The notes beneath the pieces are model-generated. The model ran no database searches, was not told the DNA's origin, and saw only the letters and a program-made list of their open reading frames with translations. Shown one piece after another: positions 23,330 to 31,834 of a stretch of DNA of 31,834 nt; the stretch's first letter is position 1, and each line of letters begins with the position of its first letter. This stretch comes from Chloroflexota bacterium (GTDB taxonomy: Bacteria; Chloroflexota; Dormibacteria; Dormibacterales; Dormibacteraceae): positions 9,212-41,045 of the forward strand of contig VBJR01000268.1 of assembly GCA_005880175.1 (NCBI GenBank). Reading direction: 5' to 3'. A program made the translations under genes and the position numbers.

Positions 23330-25639
23330 GTGACCGTGGAGGCCCCATTGGACAGCACGCCGAGATCGTTCGCGACGATCCTGCGCGCGTTTCGGACGGC
23401 GGCGAACCTGACCCAGGAGGAGCTCGCCGAGCGCTCCGGCCTGAGCGTCAACGCCATCAGCGCCCTGGAGCGCGGGCTGCGGCGCGCGCCTCGTACCAGC
23501 ACGGTGTCCTACCTCGCCGAGGCGATGGGGCTGGACCCCGCGCAGCGCGGGGCCCTGGTGGCGGCCGCCCGGGGACCGGCCGAGCCCGAGGCGGCCGCCA
23601 CCCACCGCACCGGCGAGCCCTCCAGCACCCTGCCGCGCTCGGTCGCCGACTTCACCGGGCGGGCGGCCGAGGTCGAGCGCCTGCGGACGCTGCTGGAGCT
23701 GGAGCACCCCACCGCGCCGCCGGCCGTCGTCGTCACCGGGGCCGCCGGGGCCGGCAAGACGACCCTCGCCCTGCACGTGGCGCACCTGCTCCGCGGCCGG
23801 TTCCCCGACGGGCAGCTGTTCGTGGACCTGCGCGGCGCCGAGGACGGGGGGCTGGGCCCCAGGGAGGTGCTGACCACGTTCCTGCAGGGCCTGGGCCTGC
23901 ACGGCGGCGCCCTGCCGTCCGACCTGCCGGCCCTCCTCATGCTGTACCGGGCCCGCCTCGTGGACCGGCGGATCCTGGTCGTGCTCGACAACGCCGCCGA
24001 CGAGGCGCAGGTGCGCCCGCTGCTCCCGTCCGGCAGCGGCTGCGCCGCGCTGGTCACCAGCCGCGCCCCGCTGGCCGGCCTGGAGGGCGTCTCCCAGCTC
24101 CCGCTCGAGGTCCTGACCCGGACCGAGGCGCTGCGCCTGCTGGCGCGGGTGGCGGGCGAGCGCCGCGTGGCCGCCGAGCCCGAGGCCGCGGCCGAGGTCG
24201 TGCGCCTCGTCGGCCACCTGCCGCTGGCGGTGCGCATCGCCGGGGCCAGATTGGCCGCGAGGCCGCGCTGGCAGATGCGCACGTACGCGGAGCGCCTGGC
24301 CGACGAGCGGATGCGGCTCGACGAGCTCCGGGTGGGCGACCTCGAGGTGCGGGCGAGCCTCGCGCTCAGCTACCGCGCCCTGAGCGGCCAGGCGCGCCGC
24401 TGCGTCCGCCTGCTCGGCGCGCTCGACGCGCCCGACTTCCCCGGCTGGCTCGTCGCCGGCCTCCTGGCCGTGCCGGGCCGCGACGCCGAGGACCTCCTGG
24501 AGCGCCTCGTGGACGCACGCCTGGTGGAGACGTCGGGCCAGGACCGCGCCGGCCAGCTCCGGTACCGCCTGCACAGCCTGGTGCGGCTGTTCGCCCGCGA
24601 GCTGCTCGCCGAGGACGACCCCGCGGCGGTCCGCTCGGCGCTGGAGCGCGCGCTCGGCGCCCAGCTGGCGCTGGCCGACGTGGCCAAGGAGGCGCTGTCG
24701 CCGGCGGCGGCGGCGCGCGTCCCTCGCGGCTCGGCGCTCCGCTGGCAGCCCACCGGGTCGCGGGTCGTCGAGGCGGTGCGGCGTGACCCGCTGGCCTGGT
24801 ACGAGGCGGAGCGTGCGAGCCTGGTGGCCGGCGTCACGCAGGGAAGCCGCGAGGGCTTCGACGAATTCGCGTGGGAGCTGGCCTGCAACCTGTCCACGTT
24901 CTTCGGCATCCGCGGCTACCGCGAGGACTGGCGGACCACCCACGAGCAGGCGGTCCGCGCGAGCCGGCTCGCGGGCAACCGGCCGGGCGAGATGCGGGTG
25001 AGCCGTCCGCTCGGCGAGTCCCACCTCTGGAGCGGGGACTACGACGGTGCCGAGCCGTGGCTCCAGTCGAGCCTCGACCTCGCCCGCGAGCTCGGCGACG
25101 CGCGCCAGGAGCACACGCTCGTGAACAGCCTCGGCTTCCTCGCGGTCGGCCGGGGCCAGCCGGCCCGCGCGCGGGGCCTGTTCGAGCGGGCGATCGCGTA
25201 CTGCCGGCCGGCCGGCGACTGGTGCGGCGAGGCGATCGCCCTCATCGGCCGGGGCCAGGCGCTCCGGAGCGAGGGACGCCTGGACGAGGCCGTGGAGTCG
25301 CTGTCCGCGTCGTGCGCCCGGTTCGCCGCGGCCGGCGAGCGGTTCTGGGAGGCGGTGGCCCAGTTCGAGCTGGCGCACGCGCTGCGGCTGGCGGACCGGC
25401 GAGAGGAGGCCGAGCGGTGCCTGGTGCGGAGCATCGACCTGTCCGACGCCGTGGGCAGCCGCCACTACTCCGCATTCGGCAGGTACCGGCTGGTCACGCT
25501 CGGGCTGGACCGGTGGACGCCGTGCGAGGCGGTCGCGCGGCTGGAGGAGTGCGTCGAGGCCCTGCGCCGCCTCGGCCTGGCGGAGGCCGTCGGGGCGACG
25601 CGCCGCATCGAGTCGCTGCGGGCCGCGGCCTGCCGCTGA
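23330..25639 (+). CDS. STAND regulator: XRE helix-turn-helix, NB-ARC ATPase, TPR
   Basis: 769 residues, GTG start. The N-terminus (about 13-75) is an XRE helix-turn-helix (FRTAANLTQEELAERSGLSVNAISALERG). An NB-ARC/STAND ATPase follows: P-loop GAAGAGKTT with Lys143, Walker B RRILVVLDNAADE, VTSRAPL, and GHLPLAVRIAGA (the GLPLA-type motif) near 300. The last 250 residues are TPR-like helix pairs (LVNSLGFLAVGRGQPARARGLFERAIAY and similar). Such proteins act as ATP-controlled transcription switches that sense a ligand via the TPR part. The gene stands alone. The 120 bases upstream (23210-23329) hold its promoter region but no motif I can fix. It converges with the dehydratase gene. Confidence 0.9.
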   Translation: MTVEAPLDSTPRSFATILRAFRTAANLTQEELAERSGLSVNAISALERGLRRAPRTSTVSYLAEAMGLDPAQRGALVAAARGPAEPEAAATHRTGEPSSTLPRSVADFTGRAAEVERLRTLLELEHPTAPPAVVVTGAAGAGKTTLALHVAHLLRGRFPDGQLFVDLRGAEDGGLGPREVLTTFLQGLGLHGGALPSDLPALLMLYRARLVDRRILVVLDNAADEAQVRPLLPSGSGCAALVTSRAPLAGLEGVSQLPLEVLTRTEALRLLARVAGERRVAAEPEAAAEVVRLVGHLPLAVRIAGARLAARPRWQMRTYAERLADERMRLDELRVGDLEVRASLALSYRALSGQARRCVRLLGALDAPDFPGWLVAGLLAVPGRDAEDLLERLVDARLVETSGQDRAGQLRYRLHSLVRLFARELLAEDDPAAVRSALERALGAQLALADVAKEALSPAAAARVPRGSALRWQPTGSRVVEAVRRDPLAWYEAERASLVAGVTQGSREGFDEFAWELACNLSTFFGIRGYREDWRTTHEQAVRASRLAGNRPGEMRVSRPLGESHLWSGDYDGAEPWLQSSLDLARELGDARQEHTLVNSLGFLAVGRGQPARARGLFERAIAYCRPAGDWCGEAIALIGRGQALRSEGRLDEAVESLSASCARFAAAGERFWEAVAQFELAHALRLADRREEAERCLVRSIDLSDAVGSRHYSAFGRYRLVTLGLDRWTPCEAVARLEECVEALRRLGLAEAVGATRRIESLRAAACR

Positions 25640-25781
25640 GCGCGTTGTGGGGTGATCCCCCAGTCCCGGGAGGGGACCACCCCGCCACGTTCATTCCACC
25701 GCGCGGCGCCGAGAAGCGCCAGCAACTCCACCCGCACATGACCCACACATCGCCCGTACGAAGGCGCGACGCGCCCGGCGA
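25640..25781. other. Convergent intergenic region with short GC hairpins
   Basis: 142 bases between two convergent stops. GGGG-TGAT-CCCC (25649-25660) and GTCCC-GGGAG-GGGAC (next to it) can form short hairpins and may serve as a two-way terminator. There is no T tract and the stems are short. No gene was seen. Confidence 0.35.
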
Positions 25782-27638
25782 TCAGCCCGGCCGAGCGGCC
25801 TCGATGGCTCCCAGGATCGCCTCCGCATCGTAGACGCAGCCGCCCCACGTGCCGCCGCTCAGCTGCTGGAGCGCCGCCCAGACCCGGGTCTCGGCCGGGA
25901 GGTCGGGGTCGGGCGCCAGGTCCGGGCGCGGCCGCCGGTCCGCCAGCGCCCGCGCCGCCTCCTCCGGGCCCAGCGGCCCGCCGGCGGTGCCGGCCAGGTC
26001 GACTGACCCGTCCAGGTTGACCCGGTCCACGACGATCCGGATCACGTCCCCGTCCACCAGCCTGCCGATCGGGCCGCCGGCCAGCCCCTCCGGCGTCACG
26101 TGCCCGACGCACGCGCCGGTGGACACGCCGCTGAACCGGGCGTCGGTGATCACCGCCACGTCGCGGCCGAACGGCAGGTGCCGGAGCGCCGCCGTGATCT
26201 GGTACGTCTCCTCCATCCCCGAGCCCATCGGGCCCCGGCCGGCCAGCACCAGCACGTCGCCGGCCCGGATCCGGCCCTCCTTGATGGCCGCCACCGCCGC
26301 CCGCTCGGACACGAACACGCGGGCGGGGCCGGTCTTCCGGTAGACGCCGTCGGGATCGACGACGCGCCCGTCGATCGCGGTGCACTTGATCACCGACCCG
26401 CCCGGCGCCAGGTTGCCTCTCGGGAAGCAGACGGTCGACGTCAGGCCGCGGGCGGCCGCGGCGGCGGGCGACATGATCACCGTGTCGGGATCGACGCCGT
26501 CGCGCTCCCACAGCGATCGCCGGACCGCGCGGCGCCGCTCCGAGCGCTCCCACGCGGCGAGCGCGGCGCCCAGCCGGTCGCCGGACGCGGTCAGCGCGTC
26601 CAGGTCCAGCAGGTCCGCGTCGCGCAGGTGCAGCATCACCTCGGGCACGCCGCCGGCCATGAAGACGCGCGCCGTCGAGTGGCCGATCGGGCCGTTGGGC
26701 ATCGCGTCCACCAGCCGCGGCACCCGGCGGTTGATCGCGACCCACTCGTCGACGGTGGGCCGCGGCACGCCGGCCGCGTGCGCCAGCGCCGGCACGTGGA
26801 GGACCAGGTTCGTCGAGCCGCCGAACGCCGCGTGCACGGTCATCGCGTTGCGGATGGCCGCCGGCGTGACCACGTCCGACACCGCCAGGTGACGCCGCCG
26901 CTGCTCGACCAGCGCCTGGGCCGACCGCCGGGCCATGTCGCTCCAGATCGGCTGGCCCGACGGCGCCAGCGCCGAGTGCGTGAGCGCCAGGCCGCTCGCC
27001 TCGGCCACGACCTGGGAGGTCGCGGCCGTGCCCAGGAACTGGCAGCCGCCACCCGGCGTCGCGCACGAGCGGCACAGCTCGAGCGCCGCCTGCTCCAGCG
27101 TGATCAGGTCGTGGGCGAAGCGGGCGCCCACCGCCTGCACCCGGCCCGCGTCCTCGCCCTCGTCGGGCATCAGGCTGACGCCGCCGGGCACCAGCACGCA
27201 GGGCAGGTGGCGCGCGCCGGCGAGCGCCATCATCATCGCGGGCAGGCCCTTGTCGCAGGTGGCGACGCCGATGACGCCGCTCCGAGTGGTGCAGGCGCCG
27301 GCGAACGGCGTGACGCCCAGCGAGCGCAGCTCGCGCGCCGCGGCCTCGACGAGCTGTCCCACCTCCCAGTGCCCAGTGTGGTAGCCGAGCGCGACAGGCC
27401 TGCCGCCGGCGTCGCGGAGGCCGCCCTGCGTGCTCAGGATGAGGACGTCCGGCCGGCCGAGCTCGGCGGGATCCCACCCCATCGCGGCGTTCTGGCTCAG
27501 CGCGAACAGGTTCCCGGAGGGCTCCTCGCGGAGCATCGCGGCCGTCAGCGGGACCCGGCCGGTGCGCGCCTTCCGGGTGGTCGCGACGTCGTACAGCGCG
27601 GGATCGCCGCCGTCGAGCAGGTCGTCGAGCAGGCCCAC
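25782..27638 (-). CDS. yjhG: YjhG/YagF-type sugar-acid dehydratase (IlvD/Edd family) with an internal in-frame loss
   Basis: 618 residues, GTG start. The sequence follows the YjhG/YagF branch of the Fe-S dehydratases, which act on acids such as xylonate: [43 protein letters not shown] (a cluster Cys), [19 protein letters not shown] (another cluster Cys), [10 protein letters not shown], and [17 protein letters not shown] near the end. Between PFAGAC and [13 protein letters not shown] the family has about 36 more residues, containing the VSDPCDGR and GMFDSLPYRND segment with metal-binding residues. Here that segment is absent, in frame. The length of 618 against about 655 in E. coli agrees with such a loss. 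The protein would probably be inactive unless this is an assembly error. Confidence 0.85.
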   Translation of the reverse strand: MGLLDDLLDGGDPALYDVATTRKARTGRVPLTAAMLREEPSGNLFALSQNAAMGWDPAELGRPDVLILSTQGGLRDAGGRPVALGYHTGHWEVGQLVEAAARELRSLGVTPFAGACTTRSGVIGVATCDKGLPAMMMALAGARHLPCVLVPGGVSLMPDEGEDAGRVQAVGARFAHDLITLEQAALELCRSCATPGGGCQFLGTAATSQVVAEASGLALTHSALAPSGQPIWSDMARRSAQALVEQRRRHLAVSDVVTPAAIRNAMTVHAAFGGSTNLVLHVPALAHAAGVPRPTVDEWVAINRRVPRLVDAMPNGPIGHSTARVFMAGGVPEVMLHLRDADLLDLDALTASGDRLGAALAAWERSERRRAVRRSLWERDGVDPDTVIMSPAAAAARGLTSTVCFPRGNLAPGGSVIKCTAIDGRVVDPDGVYRKTGPARVFVSERAAVAAIKEGRIRAGDVLVLAGRGPMGSGMEETYQITAALRHLPFGRDVAVITDARFSGVSTGACVGHVTPEGLAGGPIGRLVDGDVIRIVVDRVNLDGSVDLAGTAGGPLGPEEAARALADRRPRPDLAPDPDLPAETRVWAALQQLSGGTWGGCVYDAEAILGAIEAARPG

Positions 27639-27687
27639 GCTGGCATGGTCGCACTTCCGAGCCGCGGGGGCCGCGGGGCCGCGGCGG

Positions 27688-28788
27688 TCAGGCCTGGCCC
27701 GGCCTCGGGCTCACGTCCAGCCGGCGAGGCGGGGCGGGCGCCCGCTCCTCGCCCACCGCCGCGGCGCCGAGGCGGGTCCGCGCCAGCAGGGCGACCAGCA
27801 CGTACGAGGTCGTCAGCGAGACGGCCATCAGCAGCGGGATGCGGACCACCGCGGGCACGAACCACGTCACCTCGCCGTACGCGGTCAGGAGCAGGACGTG
27901 GGCGATGTAGATGCCGAGCGAGTGGCGGCTCACCGCCGTCACCGCAGGCCACACCGGCTCCAGCCGCGGGCGCAGCGCGGCGGCCGCCCAGACCAGCGCC
28001 AGCGTGAGCGCGATCGCCAGCGGGACGAGGCTCGGCCAGAAGAACACGTTGACGCCCTGGCGCGGCTCGCCGGCGGGCACCAGCCGGCTGGACAGGAGGA
28101 ACCCGCCCGCCGCCAGGCCGGCCACGGCCAGCGCGAGCGGCCAGAAGCGCCGGAGCCGCCGGAGGCGTTCGTACTCGGCGCCGGCCAGCCACCCCAGCGC
28201 GAAGTAGCCGATCCAGAACGGCGCCAGCTCCGGGGCGGCATGGGTCCACAGCCAGCCGGCGGGACCCGGGACCTGGGGAACCGTCGTCCGCGCCACCTCG
28301 AACCCGAGCTGCAGCCCGAGCGCCGCGAGCGTGAACAGCAGCAGCGGGCGGCCGGGCCGCGGCGCCACCAGCATCACCACGTAGAGCTGTGCGATCAGGA
28401 CCAGGAAGTACAGGTGTCCGGGGCCGAGGACCAGGTTGCGGAGGACGGCCCCGACGTCGGCGTCGAGCTTGCCCTCGGCGAGGGCGGCGACGATGAAGAC
28501 CGGCGCCCAGCAGAGCCAGGGCACGACCACGCGGGACAGCCGGCGCCGGATGAACGACAGCGGCAGCCGCGGACGGCCCCGGTGGCCGCGGTAGAGCACC
28601 AGCCCGCTGAGGACCACGAAGGTCGGCACGGAGAAGCGGGCGACGCCGACCAGCGCCGCGGTCGGGTCGGCTGAGGGCGGGGTCGTGGACCAGACCACCC
28701 AGGCGCCCACGTGGATCGCGACGACGGCCAGCAGCGCCACCACCCGGACGAGGTCGATCTCGTCGATCCAGGCCTTGTCCCTCCCCAT
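27688..28788 (-). CDS. Acyltransferase 3 family membrane protein
   Basis: 366 residues from ATG 28788; an upstream ATG at 28812 would add eight residues but has no better ribosome site. It is a ten-or-so-span integral membrane acyltransferase of the OafA/NodX group: [23 protein letters not shown] at the start with the conserved His, then [30 protein letters not shown] and [17 protein letters not shown] near the end. These enzymes add acyl groups (often acetyl) to cell-surface sugars. The target is unknown. It lies 49 bases upstream of the dehydratase gene in the same direction, but there is no obvious functional link. Confidence 0.88.
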   Translation of the reverse strand: MGRDKAWIDEIDLVRVVALLAVVAIHVGAWVVWSTTPPSADPTAALVGVARFSVPTFVVLSGLVLYRGHRGRPRLPLSFIRRRLSRVVVPWLCWAPVFIVAALAEGKLDADVGAVLRNLVLGPGHLYFLVLIAQLYVVMLVAPRPGRPLLLFTLAALGLQLGFEVARTTVPQVPGPAGWLWTHAAPELAPFWIGYFALGWLAGAEYERLRRLRRFWPLALAVAGLAAGGFLLSSRLVPAGEPRQGVNVFFWPSLVPLAIALTLALVWAAAALRPRLEPVWPAVTAVSRHSLGIYIAHVLLLTAYGEVTWFVPAVVRIPLLMAVSLTTSYVLVALLARTRLGAAAVGEERAPAPPRRLDVSPRPGQA

Positions 28789-28948
28789 AACCGCCCAGGC
28801 TACCAGGATCATTTTCTGATAGTCATGATGTCATTCATTCCAACTGGAACCCGGGCCGCAGCCTGTACCCGCGCCCGGCAGCGGAGCAGGGCTTCGCCGG
28901 CGAGGTCGCGGCGATCGCGGCGGCCAATCCCCGACCCCACGTCCCGGA

Positions 28949-28968
28949 CCGGCCCGGTACGGGGCCGG
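28949..28968 (-). terminator. GC hairpin just after the BAAT-type hydrolase gene
   Basis: CCGGCCC-GGTACG-GGGCCGG forms a perfect 7-base-pair stem eight bases after the TAA stop of the upstream gene, in its direction of transcription. No T run follows, so a factor-independent terminator is only possible. Confidence 0.35.
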
Positions 28969-28975
28969 TGCGGTG

Positions 28976-30202
28976 TTAGAGACCGTTCAGCAGGCCGAGC
29001 AGTCGCGGCCAGGCGTCGGCCTTGCCGACCGCGTCGGCGAAGACGCTGTCCGGCTGATCGGGCACCAGCCAGCCGACGTTGTGCCCGGCCCCCGGATACG
29101 TCAGCAGCTGATGGGCGTGGCTGCCGAGGCGCTGGTCCATCGCCTGGGCGAACGGGCACGACGGCCAGATGAAGTCGTTCTGGCCGCACACGAGGAAGAC
29201 CGGTCCCGCGATCCGCTCCACCGGGATCACCGCCGCGGGATCGTCGGTCGGGACGGGCCCGTCGAACTGGCTGGTGTACGGGAGAGGCGCGCCGTTCAGA
29301 GTCCAGGCGGGTCCGCTGCAGTCCGGGAACGAGCAGTGCACGACGCTGCTGGGGCTCAGCGCCACGACGCCCCGCACCAGGTCGGGCCTGAGGGCGCCGA
29401 GCAGCAGCGCCGCCTCGCTGCCGCGCGAGTCCCCGTACGCGAACACGTGCGCGGTGTCCACCCCGGGCTGGCTGCGCAGCCAGTCGAGCGCGCGCACGAA
29501 GTATTCCAGCGGCACGCTGGCGAGCTCGCTGGGCAGTCCCTGCAGGCCGAAGTAGCCGATCGCGAGCGCGGGGAAGCCGTGCGCCGCCAGGAGCCCGGCG
29601 GCGACGTCCAGGTAGGCGCCCAGGCCGCCCTCGGCGCCGCCGAACAGCAGCACCGCCGGGCGCCGGGCCGCGCTCGCCGCCGGCGCGTAGTAGTGGCCGA
29701 AGAAGCCGTCCGGCGAGACGAACAGGTACCGCGTGGTCACGCCGGCCGGCAGATAGGTCCGCTTCACGACGCGGTCCGCCAGCGTCCGGCCAGCGCTGTC
29801 GCGCACCGAGACCGTGAGGCCCTGTGTCGGCTCCGGGCGGAAGAGGGGCGGATTGCCGTCCACGGCGACCATGGACCAGATCACGCCCATCGCCTCCGTC
29901 TGCCGGTAGCTGCCGCCGCCCGATGGCTGCGCCGTGGCGAGGTCGACGACGCCGCGAGCGTCCGCCCGGAACGTGGCGAAGCCGAGCATCTCCCGGTCGG
30001 ACGCGTCGTGCAGGTTCGCCGTGATCGTCACGCGCTGGCCTCCGTCCAGGCCGGTGACCCGGACGTGCAGCGGCACGTCCGCCAGCGCGACCGGATGGTC
30101 GACCTGCACGGTGACGTGGCCCGCCGGCGGCGGCCCGGAGCAGGCCGTGCTGGCGACGACGAGCAGCGCGACCAGCCCCGCGAGTCGAACGTCCCTGCCC
30201 AC
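28976..30202 (-). CDS. BAAT-type acyl-CoA thioester hydrolase-like lipoprotein
   Basis: 408 residues from GTG 30202; an upstream TTG at 30211 would add three. The N-terminus has a hydrophobic signal (LAGLVALLVVASTAC) with a possible lipid-anchor Cys, so it may be exported and membrane-attached. It has an N-terminal BAAT-type beta-domain (PVALADVPLHVRVTGLDGGQ). An alpha/beta-hydrolase follows: FGGAEGGLGAYLDVAAGLLAAHGFPALAIGYFG, the nucleophile elbow AYGDSRGSEAALLLG (Ser in GDSRG), an acid in VCGQNDFIWP, and GAGHNVGWL with the final His. BAAT relatives hydrolyse or transfer acyl-CoA. An exported one is unusual, so a different ester or amide substrate is likely. Confidence 0.82.
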   Translation of the reverse strand: MGRDVRLAGLVALLVVASTACSGPPPAGHVTVQVDHPVALADVPLHVRVTGLDGGQRVTITANLHDASDREMLGFATFRADARGVVDLATAQPSGGGSYRQTEAMGVIWSMVAVDGNPPLFRPEPTQGLTVSVRDSAGRTLADRVVKRTYLPAGVTTRYLFVSPDGFFGHYYAPAASAARRPAVLLFGGAEGGLGAYLDVAAGLLAAHGFPALAIGYFGLQGLPSELASVPLEYFVRALDWLRSQPGVDTAHVFAYGDSRGSEAALLLGALRPDLVRGVVALSPSSVVHCSFPDCSGPAWTLNGAPLPYTSQFDGPVPTDDPAAVIPVERIAGPVFLVCGQNDFIWPSCPFAQAMDQRLGSHAHQLLTYPGAGHNVGWLVPDQPDSVFADAVGKADAWPRLLGLLNGL

Positions 30203-30265
30203 GGCGCCCAAGGTATCAGGACCCCGCCGGCTCCGAGCGAGGCGGTTGTACCGCGATGAGCCGGA

Positions 30266-30282
30266 CCAGGCGCGGCGCCTGG
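30266..30282 (-). terminator. GC hairpin downstream of the S53 peptidase gene
   Basis: CCAGGCG-CGG-CGCCTGG is a perfect 7-base-pair stem with a 3-base loop, 17 bases after the peptidase stop. It separates this gene from the downstream hydrolase gene. No T tract was seen. Confidence 0.4.
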
Positions 30283-30298
30283 CCCGGCCGCGAGGCGG

Positions 30299-31771
30299 CT
30301 AGTGTCCGTGAACCGCGGCGATGAGATCCGGCACCAGGTCGACCGCGTTGGGCGTGCCCAGGCCGGTCACCGGGTCCCAGCCGGTCGTGGCGGCGTAGTT
30401 CGGGTCCTGCGGGTTCTGGTACTGGTCGTTGTTGCCGGTATCGATGTCGAAGAAGTCCTTCGCGTAGCGCGCCGGGTTGGCTCCGATCCGGTAGAGCGCG
30501 TCGTTCAGGTAGCCGAGCGGCGCCCCGTTCACCTGGTCGGCGATCGCCACCACGCCGGCGAAGCACGGCGAGGAGACGCTGGTGCCGCCGACCACGAACC
30601 AGACGCCGTCGCCGTAGACGAGGACGCCCGTCCGCGAGCTGGCCTCCATCGCGACGTCGGGGATGCCGCGCATGCCGCCGGTATTGGCGCCGGTGTTGCT
30701 CCCGGCCGGCAGCGTGCCCTGGAAGGCCGGCCTGGTGAAGATGCTGCTGAACCCGCCACCGGCGTCGATCCAGCCCACCTCACGCGCTCCCGGGTGCTGC
30801 GGGCACTGGCCGGAGGGCGCGGAGGAGTCCACGTGCGTCCCGGTCGCCGCGTCCATGCAGAGGTACGTCCCGCCGACGGCCGTGACCAGCGGGTCCGAGG
30901 CCGGCCATCCCACGTTCGGGAACGGGATGAGCTGACCCGCGTTGGGACCGCCGTTCGGCGTCTTGGCCTGGTTGCCGTTGCCGAAGTCGCCGGTCGAGGC
31001 GAGGACGCTGACGTTGTGCGAGGGGGCGGACTCGAACGCGCCGCGCAGGTTCTGGAGCGCGGCGGTCCCGCCGTTGAACGTCACCTCGGACGCGCCGAAG
31101 CTCTGGCTGATGACCTGCGCGAGACCGTTGTCGATGACGGTCTTCTCGGCATTCATCATCTGCGCGAAGCCCTGGACGCCGAGCGTCTCCGCCGTCGGCG
31201 TGGTCACCAGCAGCACGTTCGCCCTGGGCGCCACGGCGTGCACCCACTCGACGTCGAGAGAGACCTCGACGATCCAGCCGCTGCGATCCTCCTTGCCCGG
31301 GTCGTTCGCCGTCGGCGGCGGACTCTTGGTGTCGGTGCATGCCTGCACGCAGAGGATGTTGAACGTGGGGTCGCCGGGGGCGCAGGTGTGGTTGTCCTCG
31401 CCGCACATGTGCGGCAGGCCGAACTGGGTGTCGAAGTTGTTGAGATCGGCTCGAATGGTGTTGCTGCCGAACGAGTCCACGACGGCGACCGTGATTCCCT
31501 GCCCCTGGTTGCCGGCGGCATACAGAGCACTGAGGTTGTAGGCATTCTGCAGCGCCGCCGGCGCGAAGCAGCGGCGGCCGGCCGCGGCGCAGTCGGCTTG
31601 TGTCGGCGGCTGGAGGGCCGCGCCCACCTGCTGGAAGTCGATCGCGAGCGGGCGTGGCACGGCGGTAGCCGTGGACGTCGCCGGTGATCCCGCCCACATT
31701 CCCAGCGTGAGCAGCGCGGCGGCGAACGTGGGCACACGCCGCGCGAACAGTCCTCGAGGAAGTCGTGTCAT
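30299..31771 (-). CDS. Secreted S53 (sedolisin/kumamolisin-type) serine-carboxyl peptidase
   Basis: 490 residues with an N-terminal basic and hydrophobic signal (RRVPTFAAALLTLGMWAG). The family catalytic residues are present: Glu169 and Asp173 in IVEVSLDVEW, oxyanion Asp262 in STGDFGNG, and Ser398 in GGTSVSSP. The calcium loop near the end reads DFFDIDTGNN to GWDPVTGLG. Several Cys pairs (CAAAGRRC, CGEDNHTC, CVQAC) suggest disulfides outside the cell. Such peptidases act at low pH. Unusually, the large activation pro-domain of most S53 members is absent: only about 40 residues separate the signal from the catalytic domain. It reads out of a short upstream region (31772-31834) that holds its promoter, cut by the window edge. 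Confidence 0.9.
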   Translation of the reverse strand: MTRLPRGLFARRVPTFAAALLTLGMWAGSPATSTATAVPRPLAIDFQQVGAALQPPTQADCAAAGRRCFAPAALQNAYNLSALYAAGNQGQGITVAVVDSFGSNTIRADLNNFDTQFGLPHMCGEDNHTCAPGDPTFNILCVQACTDTKSPPPTANDPGKEDRSGWIVEVSLDVEWVHAVAPRANVLLVTTPTAETLGVQGFAQMMNAEKTVIDNGLAQVISQSFGASEVTFNGGTAALQNLRGAFESAPSHNVSVLASTGDFGNGNQAKTPNGGPNAGQLIPFPNVGWPASDPLVTAVGGTYLCMDAATGTHVDSSAPSGQCPQHPGAREVGWIDAGGGFSSIFTRPAFQGTLPAGSNTGANTGGMRGIPDVAMEASSRTGVLVYGDGVWFVVGGTSVSSPCFAGVVAIADQVNGAPLGYLNDALYRIGANPARYAKDFFDIDTGNNDQYQNPQDPNYAATTGWDPVTGLGTPNAVDLVPDLIAAVHGH

Positions 31772-31834
31772 CCAGTCACCTCTGCGCGTTCGGAGCGCAC
31801 TTCTTCGCGAAAGGGCCCGATGGCCAATCGACTG

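Noticed and set aside
22010..25465. Very long minus-strand open frame (over 1100 codons) opposite the desaturase and STAND regulator
   Set aside because: It is the antisense shadow of two well-supported genes in GC-rich DNA. The translation is low-complexity (Arg, Gly, Pro, Ala, Gln) without any domain.
28809..29189. 126-codon minus-strand frame covering the gap before the acyltransferase
   Set aside because: Mostly an out-of-frame reading of the end of the BAAT-type hydrolase gene. Arg-rich text and no recognisable domain.

Overview
The window is a very GC-rich, densely packed bacterial chromosome segment. Most genes are coupled by 4-base GTGA or ATGA overlaps, and there are many GTG starts. 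No RNA gene, CRISPR array or transposase was seen, and no stretch above 300 bases lacks a gene. The hydrogenase type, the large HTH/NB-ARC/TPR regulator, the PadR repressor, the Ser/Thr kinase and the YtxH-like mini-proteins suggest a soil-type Actinobacteriota, Chloroflexota or Dormibacterota genome. This cannot be settled by eye.

Positions 1-11449 (all minus strand) hold a long hydrogenase operon of the high-affinity, actinobacterial type (group 1h [NiFe], atmospheric H2 oxidation). In transcription order it encodes the small and large subunits, a NifU-like protein, DUF5947, DUF6084, a conserved accessory protein, a second small accessory protein, a maturation endopeptidase, HypA, HypC, a 34-residue DUF6893-like peptide, a YceI-family protein, a YtxH-like mini-protein, HypF, a SIS-HypC-SIS fusion, and HypD cut by the window edge. 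HypB is not seen and HypE probably lies outside. A perfect CRP-type palindrome sits upstream of the small-subunit gene. Divergently, at 11718-14190 (plus strand), lies padR, a Ser/Thr kinase, a PAS-YceI protein, a second DUF6893-like peptide and a second YtxH-like protein. The same trio (YceI, DUF6893-like peptide, YtxH-like peptide) therefore occurs on both sides of the hydrogenase. This is the best candidate for an undescribed accessory system. YceI proteins bind isoprenoid lipids, so quinone handling is a plausible but unproven role.

Positions 14204-19567 hold a COG4280 membrane protein, an acylphosphatase, and an oligopeptide-type ABC importer (two permeases and a Tat-exported binding protein, no ATPase). 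A 186-bp, highly structured, non-coding insertion flanked by 11-bp direct repeats separates the two permease genes. Positions 19682-23209 hold a lipid-type cluster: beta-ketoacyl synthase (broken), two membrane proteins and a fatty-acid desaturase. A large STAND regulator follows (23330-25639). Then, all on minus, come a YjhG/YagF-type sugar-acid dehydratase, an acyltransferase-3 membrane protein, a BAAT-type hydrolase lipoprotein and a secreted S53 peptidase.

Five places (about 6585, 7412, 12914, 20267, 27287) look like clean losses of roughly 90-120 bases inside otherwise well-conserved genes. Four shift the frame and one is in frame. They may be assembly artefacts or real decay, and the annotation of those genes depends on which.
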